From Levilactobacillus acidifarinae DSM 19394 = JCM 15949 (GTDB lineage Bacteria; Bacillota; Bacilli; Lactobacillales; Lactobacillaceae), in contig NZ_AZDV01000005.1 of NCBI RefSeq assembly GCF_001434835.1, positions 265,168 through 329,167 of the forward strand: 64,000 bases of DNA, in the 5' to 3' direction. Shown here one piece after another: positions 33,014-41,658 of the stretch. The number at the start of each line of letters is the position of its first letter. Position 1 is the first letter of the stretch. Both the position numbers and the translations under genes were made by a program. The notes beneath the pieces were generated by a model that worked only from the letters and a program-made list of their open reading frames with translations, searched no databases and was not told where the DNA came from.

Positions 33014-33286
33014 TTAAATGAATTTTTTGATGAGCGCCACGCCGAATAAAATCACCGGTAGAGCTAGCGTGAGTTCTCTAAGGCCCCAAGATAAACGGTA
33101 ATAAACATTGGCAGTTCGATGTTGAGGTAAGAAACGGTGAAACCAGTAGTAAGTAACCCCCAGAATCACCACGTCATTGATCAATTGAACTGGTAGACTG
33201 CTAGTCAAGAACACGTCGATGGCAATCCAGATGGCGACGACGCACCAGAGATCGAAAAGCGTGATTAACGTTGCAACGTTGCGCAT
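33014..33286 (-). CDS. Small membrane protein of unknown function
   Basis: This 90-aa protein has three hydrophobic segments: LWCVVAIWIAIDVFL, LINDVVILGVTYYWF and LALPVILFGVALI, ending in KKFI. GAGGAG lies about 7 nt before the ATG. It is monocistronic with its own terminator. I do not recognise the family. Confidence 0.65.
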   Translation of the reverse strand: MRNVATLITLFDLWCVVAIWIAIDVFLTSSLPVQLINDVVILGVTYYWFHRFLPQHRTANVYYRLSWGLRELTLALPVILFGVALIKKFI

Positions 33287-33558
33287 GGTAATTCCTCCTC
33301 GAAATAGTATTCCCCATAGGTCTATTTTAACTCACGGTTTAAAAAATACCATGAGTTTCCCGCTTAGGGGGAGCTTTCCAAACCGGAGACCGGGGTGTTT
33401 AAACCGGAACTGGGAGCCTATCCGCTTAACCGTAGAGATTAAACCCCTTTCATAGCGAAACTTATTTTTGCGTTTACTAAATTATTACATCCTCTTTATC
33501 ATTTCTCGACATTCCTCCGCTATGCTGGGAATAACTAATTAACCAGGAGGCAATATTA
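33287..33558. other. Intergenic region between the small membrane protein and phosphatase genes
   Basis: Holds the divergent promoters of the two flanking genes. Partial repeats of AAACCGG occur near 33378-33410, but no clear operator, RNA or open frame was found. Confidence 0.35.
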
Positions 33559-34902
33559 ATGAATTCAAGATTGACCCGGACTTTGAGCTTAGCGGCTTTG
33601 GTCCTGACGCTGACCGGAGTGACCACACCAACGGTCTCAGCCCTAGCCGATGGCGGACCTACGACGACGGCGACAACCCAAAAACCAGTCGCCCAAAAGC
33701 CAGTAACGACACCGACACCCAGCAAACCGGCGCCAGCTTTACCGACGGAGCCTGCTGCGGGTCAACCCGGATCACGGATTAAATTGGAATCTAATTACAC
33801 CGACAACACTCGTGATTTGGGTGGTTACGTGACGGCGGATGGTAAATGGAAAATTGCTGATCATCGTTTATTACGGTCCAATAACTTATCTAAGTTGACG
33901 GTAAATGATGCCAAGCTATTAGCAGACACATATGATGTTAAAAAAGTTATTGATATGCGAACGAATGGTCAAATTAAAAAGTCCCCGGATAAGCCGATTC
34001 CGGGCGCTGACTGGCAACAAATTTCAATTTTAGGTAAGTTAGCCGACGTTCCACACGTGCCAAACCGCCCAGCCGACGATTTATCCGGGGATGGGGCCTT
34101 CTATGATCACCGGTTAGAGTTTGCCTATTCGGCCGTGACGGGATACCGTCAGTTCTTATCGGGGCTCCTCACGCAAAAGGGTGCGACCTTGTTCCATTGT
34201 TCTTCGGGTAAAGACCGAACGGGAATTGGCGCGGTCCTAATCATGTCAGCCTTAGGGATGGATCGGAAGACAATCTATACGGATTATCTGCTATCAGAAA
34301 CTTATAAGCATCACGTTAATAAATACTGGTTAGATGAATATTACCGTGAAGTTTTGAGTCATTATCAGACGATGGACAACTATTTAACGACTTTAATGCA
34401 GTTTGGTCCTTATCAACGCGAGCTGTTAAAGTCTAAGTACTTAGTTTCTACGGATGGCAAAGAGACACCTTATCCAGCACCAGCTGCGCCTAGTACTCCG
34501 GCACCAGTCCCTGTCCCGCAGCCAGCAACACCGGTGGAGAAACCGGAAGTTAAACCAACTCCCGACCCGGTAAAGCCTAAACCAGAAGTCATGACACCTC
34601 AACAGCCGGAAAAGCCAGTCAACCATAAGCCGGCAAAGAAGGCTAAAACGGTCAAGGTCCTTTCGGTTAAGAAGGTTAAGGGTGTACGGTACGTTCACAC
34701 CAAGGCTAAACGGGCCTACTTCTATGACCTGAAGCTGAAGCATCAAGTCGGTAAGACGGCCAAGCATTCAACAACCAAGTGGAAAGTGGTTAAAGAAGCT
34801 AAGCTCAAGGTCAACGGCAAGACGGTTAAGTACCTACAAATCAAGAGCCCCCACGGCTATCATCGTTGGATCCAAGCAAATTTTGTCACGACGAGTCGTT
34901 AG
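33559..34902 (+). CDS. Secreted protein tyrosine phosphatase with basic C-terminal domain
   Basis: This 447-aa exported phosphatase has a signal peptide (LTRTLSLAALVLTLTG, cleavage near SALA) followed by a Thr/Pro linker. The catalytic domain (about residues 75-310) has the P-loop HCSSGKDRTG, that is C-x5-R-T, and the upstream NTRDLGGY motif of lactobacillar and mycobacterial-type Tyr phosphatases. A Pro/Lys-rich linker leads to a basic C-terminal domain (about 360-447, GVRYVHTKAKRAYFYDL to YHRWIQANFV), similar to the wall-binding tails seen in many Lactobacillus exoproteins. AGGAGG precedes the ATG. Role possibly dephosphorylation of extracellular or host substrates. Confidence 0.85.
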   Translation: MNSRLTRTLSLAALVLTLTGVTTPTVSALADGGPTTTATTQKPVAQKPVTTPTPSKPAPALPTEPAAGQPGSRIKLESNYTDNTRDLGGYVTADGKWKIADHRLLRSNNLSKLTVNDAKLLADTYDVKKVIDMRTNGQIKKSPDKPIPGADWQQISILGKLADVPHVPNRPADDLSGDGAFYDHRLEFAYSAVTGYRQFLSGLLTQKGATLFHCSSGKDRTGIGAVLIMSALGMDRKTIYTDYLLSETYKHHVNKYWLDEYYREVLSHYQTMDNYLTTLMQFGPYQRELLKSKYLVSTDGKETPYPAPAAPSTPAPVPVPQPATPVEKPEVKPTPDPVKPKPEVMTPQQPEKPVNHKPAKKAKTVKVLSVKKVKGVRYVHTKAKRAYFYDLKLKHQVGKTAKHSTTKWKVVKEAKLKVNGKTVKYLQIKSPHGYHRWIQANFVTTSR

Positions 34903-34951
34903 ATCGTATTTTAAAAACGTTTTTCGAGATCCCAATTTGATGAGGATTATC

Positions 34952-34995
34952 GCAAAAGACCGTTCCTCGCAATACGCGAGAAACGGTCTTTTTTA
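34952..34995. terminator. Bidirectional terminator, phosphatase / peptide-binding protein
   Basis: AAAAGACCGTT and AACGGTCTTTT pair, with an inner CTCGC/GCGAG stem, between convergent genes. Confidence 0.9.
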
Positions 34996-35010
34996 ATCCG
35001 GTGTGTTCGT

Positions 35011-36651
35011 TTATTTCACGTAAGCCGTTCGGTAATCAGCGGCCCCGTCGAACTGGTTGTACACGACGCCCTTGACCTTGGGGTTGACCAAGATGTTGGT
35101 TCGCGCGTCGTAGAGTGGCGTGACGGCTTGATCGGTCATGGCCGTCTTGGCGGCTTTGACCAGGTCTTGGTACCGTTGCGTTGGCTTCAAGGCGTCCTTG
35201 CCTTCAGCCGCAGCTAAGGCGTTATCGTAGGCCTTACTGTCGTAGTGGCCCATGTTAGAATTGTTGGTCGATCCCAGAATCTGTAATGATTCGATGGGGT
35301 CGGCGTAATCCATGCTCCAGCCGGTCAGGTTCATCTGGAAGTTGCCCTTAGAAACGGCACTCAACATCGATGGGAACGGCACGGCCTTCACGTCAATGGT
35401 CAGGCCCTTGAGCTTACTGTTCAACGTGCTTTGGATGTATTCGGCCGCTTGTTTCGTGGTGTCATCGTCGGCACAGATCATGGTGATGGTCAGCTTAGAC
35501 TGGTGCAGTTGTTTCAGAGCGGACTGGAACAGTTTGTTAGCCTGGGTTGGGTTGTAATCGGCGGTCCCGGCGACCGTGGCGTTCTTGGTAAAGTCGGCCT
35601 TAGTTTGGGGGTTCTTCTTCATGTTCCGTACGGCGAAGGTCGTAGCGGGCAGTGAGCCGTTTTGAAGGACCTTCTTGGTTAATTGTTCCCGATTAATGGC
35701 TAACGATAAGGCGGTCCGTAAGTCGCGGTTAGCGGTCGTGGCGTCCTTTTCGTTGTACTGAATGAAGCCGATTCGCCCGGAAGCCAGGGTCTTTAATTCG
35801 GAATTGTTCTTGTTTTGCTGGGTTTGTTCACCGTCCAGGGTGACCGCGTCGAGCTTCTTAGATTGATATAAGTTGTAGGACGTGGCACTGGACTTGATGA
35901 CCCGGTAGTTGATGTGTTGTAGCTTGATGGCCTGCTTGTCGCGGTAGGTGGGGTTCTTCTTTAACGTCCAGCTATCACTAGTCCCGTTCCACTTGGTCAG
36001 CGTGTAAGGGCCGTTGTAGACTGTGGTGCTGGCCGAGGAACCGTACTTGCTGCCGTATTTTTGAACGGCTTTTTGGTTCAACGGGAAGAAGGTTGAGCTG
36101 GCGAGAACCACCTTGAAGTACGAGGTCGGTTGGGCCAACTTAATCTGCAACTGGTACTTGCCCGTGGCCTTGACGCCCAGCTTGCTCGGGGCTAATTTGC
36201 CGGCCGCCACCGCGTTAGCGTTCTTAATCTTAGCGAATTGGTAGGTAAATTCGGATTTGGACTTGGGGTTTAACGTCCGCTCCCAGGAATAAACGAAATC
36301 CTGAGCGGTTACCGGATCGCCGTTGCTCCATTTACCGTTGTGGTGTAGGTCGATCGTGTAGACGGAACCGTCTTTAGATACGGTGGTCTTCTGGGCCAAG
36401 GCGTTGACGGCTTCGCTCTTGGCGTTCAACCGGAACAGACCTTCGCCAACCTGACTCAGTTGGCTACTGGAAACGCTGTCGGTAATTTTAGCGACGTCCA
36501 TGCTGGTGATGGGTGAGGCTTCGTAAAGGTTGATGTTTTGGGGAACGGCGGCCGATGTAGTTTTTGAGTGGGCCTTAACGGCGAAGAAGCCGCCGAGAAC
36601 GACAACAACGCCGCAAAGTAATAACGTGGTTTTCTTGTTTAAAATGCTCAT
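35011..36651 (-). CDS. Peptide ABC transporter substrate-binding protein (OppA-like, family 5)
   Basis: This 546-aa extracytoplasmic binding protein has the family pattern: SVSSSQLSQVGEGLFRL near the start, then VTAQDFVYSWERTLNPKSKSEF, the peptide-binding lobe, and LTGWSMDYADPIESLQIL. The N-terminus is a hydrophobic segment without a normal lipobox (the only Cys is in LLLCGVVV), so it may remain anchored by an uncleaved helix. The ATG at 36651 has GGAGG 8 nt upstream. No permease or ATPase genes are beside it, so it must share an Opp system elsewhere. The T-box leader ties it to amino acid starvation. Confidence 0.9.
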   Translation of the reverse strand: MSILNKKTTLLLCGVVVVLGGFFAVKAHSKTTSAAVPQNINLYEASPITSMDVAKITDSVSSSQLSQVGEGLFRLNAKSEAVNALAQKTTVSKDGSVYTIDLHHNGKWSNGDPVTAQDFVYSWERTLNPKSKSEFTYQFAKIKNANAVAAGKLAPSKLGVKATGKYQLQIKLAQPTSYFKVVLASSTFFPLNQKAVQKYGSKYGSSASTTVYNGPYTLTKWNGTSDSWTLKKNPTYRDKQAIKLQHINYRVIKSSATSYNLYQSKKLDAVTLDGEQTQQNKNNSELKTLASGRIGFIQYNEKDATTANRDLRTALSLAINREQLTKKVLQNGSLPATTFAVRNMKKNPQTKADFTKNATVAGTADYNPTQANKLFQSALKQLHQSKLTITMICADDDTTKQAAEYIQSTLNSKLKGLTIDVKAVPFPSMLSAVSKGNFQMNLTGWSMDYADPIESLQILGSTNNSNMGHYDSKAYDNALAAAEGKDALKPTQRYQDLVKAAKTAMTDQAVTPLYDARTNILVNPKVKGVVYNQFDGAADYRTAYVK

Positions 36652-36727
36652 TATGAATTCCTCCAAATAGGTGATTAGTCGTTTGGGTTGTCAACATAGC
36701 TGAGCTTTGCCATCGAATCAACATCAT
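36575..36727 (-). CDS. Possible leader ORF between the T-box and the peptide-binding protein
   Basis: A 50-codon frame begins at an ATG-ATG pair with an excellent GAGGAGG 6-7 nt upstream. It runs out of frame into the first 77 nt of the binding-protein gene (start MMLIRWQSSAML, end CCRSRRLLRR). The strong ribosome binding site is what draws attention; the peptide itself resembles nothing known. It may be a translated leader that modulates the downstream start, or fortuitous. Confidence 0.3.
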   Translation of the reverse strand: MMLIRWQSSAMLTTQTTNHLFGGIHNEHFKQENHVITLRRCCRSRRLLRR

Positions 36728-36751
36728 GTAATTCCTCCTCGATTAACTGTA

Positions 36752-37022
36752 AACAAAAACCGCCCTTAACAGCCAATGCGTTAAGGACGGTTAAATTAAC
36801 CGCGGTACCACCTTAATTGGACGCGTGACGCAAAACTAGTCACCGCGCCCCCCTCACAGGAGACCAACATCTCCCTGACAACTGACGTATGTCACACGTC
36901 TTTCCGTACTTGAATTCTTTCGGGAAAGCCCTCGGTGGTCCATTTACTTACCTGCGTTCGGCCGTACTCTCAGCAACGACGGCTCTCTTGACGGGCATAA
37001 TAAGCTTGATCTCCACTTCAAT
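36752..37022 (-). ncRNA. T-box riboswitch leader of the peptide-binding protein gene
   Basis: On the minus strand, the T-box is AATTAAGGTGGTACCGCGG (plus 36800-36818), followed by the terminator AACCGTCCTTAAC/GTTAAGGGCGGTTTTT. Upstream is a Stem I-type arm with the distal loop region TTGCTGAGAG (minus strand). The TGGT of the bulge matches tRNAs ending ACCA. ATG in AAATGGACC is a possible specifier codon, but this is uncertain. The leader indicates control by uncharged tRNA. Confidence 0.88.
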
Positions 37023-37262
37023 GGTTTGTTTCGGATGATTCTTGAATTGAGACTAGTGTACGTCCGGGCATTGGGGATGTCAACTATAAAAATTAAAAAG
37101 AGATGAGAATTTAGCGTAACTTATATAGTAAGAACGGGGTGAAAAATATTTTTACGTGGGCGTCCGGCCAAGCGTTCACCCACGGAATCAGGGGGGAGCT
37201 TGCTATAATGAAAGACGTGAGAAACGACCGTTTATCTGGCGGTCAAAAAGAAGGGGATTAGT

Positions 37263-38384
37263 ATGCAAGTTTGTCCACACTGCGGTCACTCGGTGCCAGC
37301 GACCGCGAAGTTTTGTCCGGTTTGTGGGAAACCGTTACCCGAGACGGCTCAGACGACCCAGTCCACCGATGCAACTGCTAAGAAGCACCCGCGACGGCAG
37401 TCACTATACGACGACGCCACGGCGCGGTTAAACCACTATGCCGGTGAGGAGGGGGCCGTGAAGGTCAATCTCAAAGATTTGTTTTCGGCGGTCTTTCAAC
37501 ACCATACCAAGGCGGAGGCCGAGTCCATCTTTATCGCGGGAACGGAGACCACAACGCCGCGCTTGGCGTCCCTTTCCGCGGCTTGGGTGAAACCGTGGTT
37601 GTTTTCGCGGATTCTTTTGGGGTTCTTGTTGGCCTTTATCGCGCTGTTGTTTATGGCCGTCGAGTTTCAGAACCCCAACGCAATTCCCGGATTGATTCTG
37701 GTCGGCGCGTTTGCGGTGCCCGTTTCCGGGCTGGTCTTTTTCTTTGAGGCCAACGCGTTTCAGGATATCAGCCTGTACGAAGTGATGCGCGTCTTCTTCA
37801 TTGGCGGCATCTTCGCGTTGGTGACGACGGTCTTCTTGTACCAGTTCGTCAGCTTCAGTCAGACCAACCAGATGACGGGGATGTTAACGCTGGGCGATTC
37901 GTTGGTGATCGGGATCGTCGAGGAAGTCGGAAAATTAGTGATTACCTGCTACTTCATCAACCAGCTACGCATCAAACATATCTTAGGGGGCTTGTTGATT
38001 GGGGCTGCGGTGGGCGCCGGGTTTGCCGCGTTTGAAACGGCCGGGTACATCTATCGGGCTGGCAACCTCCTGGTAGAAGTGGCCGTCTTGCGGGGCTGGT
38101 CAGCGATTGGGGGTCACCTGGTCTGGGCGGCCATCGCCGGCGGGGCCGTGATGGTGGTCAAGCGAACCAAGCCGTTACGGTTAACGGATCTGTTCGACAC
38201 GCGGTTCCTGGTGTTTTTCGGGTTAGCGATTCTGTTGCACGCTGCTTGGGATTGGGACATCGGCATCATCGGTCCTTATCTGAAATTGCTCTTATTAATC
38301 ATTATTGCCTGGGTCGTCGTGTTCGTCCTGATGAGCGCGGGGCTCAAGGAGGTCACGCACTTGCAGCAACAAGCGCGGGCTTGA
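37263..38384 (+). CDS. PrsW family intramembrane metalloprotease with N-terminal zinc ribbon
   Basis: This 373-aa membrane protein has a two-CxxC zinc ribbon (VCPHCGHSV and FCPVCGKPL, residues 3-23) and a cytoplasmic linker, then about eight hydrophobic segments. The PrsW core is visible as IVEEVGKLV (the E-E-x-x-K motif), GFAAFETAGY, GGHLVWAAI and LHAAWDW, giving the conserved Glu, Glu and His residues. PrsW in Bacillus cleaves an anti-sigma factor, but no sigma/anti-sigma pair is nearby. Start ATG 37263 has AAGGGG upstream. Monocistronic with a terminator. Confidence 0.86.
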   Translation: MQVCPHCGHSVPATAKFCPVCGKPLPETAQTTQSTDATAKKHPRRQSLYDDATARLNHYAGEEGAVKVNLKDLFSAVFQHHTKAEAESIFIAGTETTTPRLASLSAAWVKPWLFSRILLGFLLAFIALLFMAVEFQNPNAIPGLILVGAFAVPVSGLVFFFEANAFQDISLYEVMRVFFIGGIFALVTTVFLYQFVSFSQTNQMTGMLTLGDSLVIGIVEEVGKLVITCYFINQLRIKHILGGLLIGAAVGAGFAAFETAGYIYRAGNLLVEVAVLRGWSAIGGHLVWAAIAGGAVMVVKRTKPLRLTDLFDTRFLVFFGLAILLHAAWDWDIGIIGPYLKLLLLIIIAWVVVFVLMSAGLKEVTHLQQQARA

Positions 38385-38402
38385 CGGCATTCAATCAACG
38401 CA

Positions 38403-38441
38403 AAAATCTCGTCCTAACCAGCCGTTAGAACGAGGTTTTTT
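38403..38441 (+). terminator. Terminator of the PrsW gene
   Basis: AAATCTCGTCCTAAC and GTTAGAACGAGGTTT pair around a 5-nt loop, followed by TTT. Confidence 0.82.
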
Positions 38442-38446
38442 CATGC

Positions 38447-39142
38447 CTATTTTTTGTTCGTTAATGTTTCGTGAGTGATGGCTTCGATGTCGGCCTTGGC
38501 AATCTGGGCCCGGTACTTTTTGAGGTGTTGAAAATCGTGTTTGTTCGTGATGAAACCCGATTCGACCAAGCTGTAATCGATGCCCCGGTGACGTAGGACG
38601 TTGCAGTTGTGCAGGTCCGTCCGGTAACTATAGCCGCGGTAAGCGCGGTTCAAACCGATGTATTTCTGGATCACCTTAGCTAACCGTTGATCTCGTTTCG
38701 TGGGGTGCGCCTTGTGAATAATCACGTGGCCGCCCTGACCGCTGGGTGCATCGAGGTGAAACATGATGACCGTGGTGTGTTTATTCAATTTGTACGATCC
38801 CTGGTGGTGGAATAAGGTATCGGATACCAGGTTACGCTTAGGGTTGTAGAAGGTCACCTTGCTGTGCTTGACCTGCTTAGCGTACTTGCGTAGTTGTGGC
38901 AGTAAAATCTTGCGTAACGCCGTGGCTTCGGTGGTGCCGTTGCCCCGAGCACCAGGGTCGCCAGCGCCGTGGCCCATCACGATGAGGTAGTGATGGGGGG
39001 CCTTCTTGGTGACGGTTTTGGTCACCTGCTTCGTGGTGGTCTTAGGACGCGTGGCGGCTTGGGCTGGGGTGACGAGAGCTAATCCCGCGATTAGGGGAAT
39101 TAAGAGACTCCCCCAAACGATGAAACGATGCCATTTTTGCAT
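38447..39142 (-). CDS. Secreted N-acetylmuramoyl-L-alanine amidase (Amidase_3-like)
   Basis: This 231-aa protein has a signal peptide (FIVWGSLLIPLIAGLALV, cleavage near AQAA) and a catalytic domain with zinc-ligand patterns: GHGAGDPGARGNG, a Glu in GTTEATALRK, His in VIMFHLDAPSG and the terminal VESGFITNKHD. These are the features of amidases that cut between muramic acid and L-alanine in peptidoglycan. The start ATG at 39142 has AAGGAG 11 nt upstream; a GTG four codons earlier is too close to the site. No wall-binding domain is visible. Confidence 0.85.
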   Translation of the reverse strand: MQKWHRFIVWGSLLIPLIAGLALVTPAQAATRPKTTTKQVTKTVTKKAPHHYLIVMGHGAGDPGARGNGTTEATALRKILLPQLRKYAKQVKHSKVTFYNPKRNLVSDTLFHHQGSYKLNKHTTVIMFHLDAPSGQGGHVIIHKAHPTKRDQRLAKVIQKYIGLNRAYRGYSYRTDLHNCNVLRHRGIDYSLVESGFITNKHDFQHLKKYRAQIAKADIEAITHETLTNKK

Positions 39143-39292
39143 ATGTAGAAACACTCCTTAGGGGTCCCATCCAGTTTAGTGCGGGGCTAAAATAATGGTA
39201 CTGCTTAAGGATAGCGCGGATTGATGAAAACGGCAAAGAATCGTCAACCCTATGGCCCCTCCCAAAAAAACGATGACCATGATTGCGGCGAG

Positions 39293-40846
39293 TTAAGCGT
39301 GGACGGTGAGGTTGTGGGGCGTGACCCCCGTAACGACCGGGTGGGCTTGGAAATATTGCTGAACCAAGTCAACCATGTCGCTGTCGATTGCGCGGATAAT
39401 CTTGGCCGACTGAAACATCGGGTAGTCACCGCCCCCGTGTCCACGGTACTGGTTCATAACGATGGTCAGTTGCTGATCTGGTCGTACGGGGTCGTCGTGG
39501 TAACGGAGCCGGACTAACCGGTGACCCACGGGTTGGTGCAGATCAAAGGTGTAGTCGATGCCAGCGTAGACGTCGTAGTTGTAGAGTTGGACCTTCGGCG
39601 TGGTGAAGGCGGCGGCCACTTGGATCTGACCGTCGTTGGTGAGCGTAAAGAAACTGGCGCAGCGTTCCAAAGCTGCCCGGAGCTCTTGCCCCGTGATGCG
39701 TTCGACCACCAGGGTATTGGGATAGGGGTAGCTATTGAGAAGTTGACGGCGGGTGACGGTCGGTTGAAAACCCAGGACCTGATCGTTAAACAGGGCGGTG
39801 GCGGCGATGTCCGCGTGACCGGCCGTCATCTCGACTCGGTTAATGAACTCCAGATAAGGGTGCCCGTGGAGGCGCGCAGCTAAAGGATCGTTAACCGCCA
39901 TGCTGGCACCGGTCAGGTGACCGATTGGCTGGTCGAGCCAGGTTTGAACGCGGGCCTCTAGTCGACTCGTTTGGGCGTGGAGCTGGGGGTCGGGGGGTGT
40001 CGTGGCCGTTTTGAGTAACTGAGCGCGGTGAGCAATCACGTGATGGTCCGCAACGTCCAGGTCAATCACCCCTACGGCTAGTCCCTTTTCTCCCGGCTGG
40101 GTGACGGGGACGTCGTGATAGACGCCGGCAATTTGGCGGTGTTGGTGGCCGGTAATTAACGCGTCAATCCCGGGGACCTGAGCAAGGAGTTGGCTACCCT
40201 CGTTTTCACCCGTAGCGGGTTCGGTGGCGGTCCCACTAACGAGGTCGGCTTCAAAGCCACCGTGGTAGGCGACTACCACGATATCGGCCAGTTGATGGAG
40301 CTGCGGGACCCAAGTTTGCGCCGTGGCAAGGGCCGTTTGAAACGTTAAACCGGTGAGGTGGTCGGCGGCTTCCCAGTGGGGCACGTAGGCCGTGGTAAGC
40401 CCCAAAACGGCAATTGTTAACCCACCCTTTTCTAAGATGGTATAGGGACCGTCACTGATGCCTTGGGCCTGGGCTCCCGCAATGTTGGCCGCCAAAACGG
40501 GATAGTGCCGCTCGGCTAGACTGGCGCGCAGGTAGGGTAACCCGTAGTTAAAGTCGTGGTTGCCGAGAACGCCGACGTCGTAATGTCCGGCGTTCAATAA
40601 TTGTGACCACAGAGCGGCCTGCGTGGGAACTTGGGTGGCTAAATAACTGGCTAGTGGGGACCCCTCTAACCAATCGCCGTTATCAATGGTGACGATGACG
40701 GTATCCGGTGTGGGGGCCTGTAACTGACGGAGAAGCGCTGCGGCACGTAACCAACCGTAGGGTTGGTGATCGTGCCGACTGCTATAGTTGGTGGGAAACA
40801 GGTAACCGTGAACGTCACTGGTCGACACGATTTTAATGTGGGTCAT
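39293..40846 (-). CDS. Bifunctional metallophosphatase / 5'-nucleotidase (intracellular)
   Basis: This 517-aa protein has a calcineurin-like metallophosphatase domain (TSDVHGYLF, DNGDWLEGS, GNHDFNYG and GHQHR) and a C-terminal 5'-nucleotidase domain ending in RGHGGGDYP. It has no signal peptide. The family hydrolyses 2',3'-cyclic nucleotides and nucleoside 5'-monophosphates. Its ATG shares a base with the upstream permease stop (TAATG), so it is translated as part of the phn-type ABC operon. This suggests that the transporter imports phosphorylated compounds that are then dephosphorylated inside. Confidence 0.88.
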   Translation of the reverse strand: MTHIKIVSTSDVHGYLFPTNYSSRHDHQPYGWLRAAALLRQLQAPTPDTVIVTIDNGDWLEGSPLASYLATQVPTQAALWSQLLNAGHYDVGVLGNHDFNYGLPYLRASLAERHYPVLAANIAGAQAQGISDGPYTILEKGGLTIAVLGLTTAYVPHWEAADHLTGLTFQTALATAQTWVPQLHQLADIVVVAYHGGFEADLVSGTATEPATGENEGSQLLAQVPGIDALITGHQHRQIAGVYHDVPVTQPGEKGLAVGVIDLDVADHHVIAHRAQLLKTATTPPDPQLHAQTSRLEARVQTWLDQPIGHLTGASMAVNDPLAARLHGHPYLEFINRVEMTAGHADIAATALFNDQVLGFQPTVTRRQLLNSYPYPNTLVVERITGQELRAALERCASFFTLTNDGQIQVAAAFTTPKVQLYNYDVYAGIDYTFDLHQPVGHRLVRLRYHDDPVRPDQQLTIVMNQYRGHGGGDYPMFQSAKIIRAIDSDMVDLVQQYFQAHPVVTGVTPHNLTVHA

Positions 40847-41658
40847 TAGATCAACTTCTTTCGTAACCGTTCGGAGAGTGAATCGATGGCTAAGACCATC
40901 ACGATGATGCCCAGTAGAATGATGCCGACCCGTGACCAACTCCGAGTTTGAATCGCAAAGATGAGGGGCGTCCCGATTCCGCCGGCGCCGACCATCCCCA
41001 GAATTGAGGCCGACCGGACGGCGATTTCAAAGCGGTAAAGGGTGTACGAAATGAATTCGGGAAAGATCGTGGGCAGGGTGGCCAGGGTCAGAATTTCGCT
41101 CCGATTACCCCCGGCACTACGAATCGCTTCTTCCGCCCCGCGGTCCATGTTTTCTAGGGATTCACTGAATAATTTTCCCAGCATCCCAATCGAGTGAATG
41201 CTGACGGCCAAGACCCCGGCGTAAGAACCTGGCCCCACCGCCTTAATGAACATGATTGCCAGGACGATTTCGGGAAAGGTTCGAATCAGCGTCAAGACGA
41301 CCTTGCCGCTACCGGAGCGGAGGTGGGCCCAGTGCTGATCCGTCCGGGCGGCCCAAAAGGCGAAGGGGACACTGATCAGAGCGGACACGAAAGTTCCCAA
41401 AAAGGCGATAGCGAGGGTTTGGAGAATTAGTGATGAGAGGTCCTCACCACTGCCGTTATAGACGTAGGCCCAGTCGGGATGCAGCAGGCCTTTGAGGATC
41501 GACCGCGAGACGCTCCCCGCGGATTCTTGAATGCCGGTAAAGTGCAGTCCGCCGATGGCCCAACTGTAGACGCCGGCCACGACGACGACCCAGAGTAGCC
41601 AGTGCCAGCGGCGCCAGAAGAGGTGCGGTAGGGGATGGTTTTCAAGCGTTGTTTGCAT
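40846..41658 (-). CDS. phnE: Phosphonate/phosphate-ester ABC transporter permease (second)
   Basis: This is a 270-aa inner-membrane permease of the PhnE type: an N-terminal membrane helix, a hydrophilic loop, then five or six helices. The EAA loop (EEAIRSAGGNRSEILTLATLPTIFPEF) contacts the ATPase. Its start overlaps the stop of the first permease by one base, and its stop overlaps the nucleotidase start. It forms the transmembrane pore with the other PhnE. Confidence 0.93.
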   Translation of the reverse strand: MQTTLENHPLPHLFWRRWHWLLWVVVVAGVYSWAIGGLHFTGIQESAGSVSRSILKGLLHPDWAYVYNGSGEDLSSLILQTLAIAFLGTFVSALISVPFAFWAARTDQHWAHLRSGSGKVVLTLIRTFPEIVLAIMFIKAVGPGSYAGVLAVSIHSIGMLGKLFSESLENMDRGAEEAIRSAGGNRSEILTLATLPTIFPEFISYTLYRFEIAVRSASILGMVGAGGIGTPLIFAIQTRSWSRVGIILLGIIVMVLAIDSLSERLRKKLI

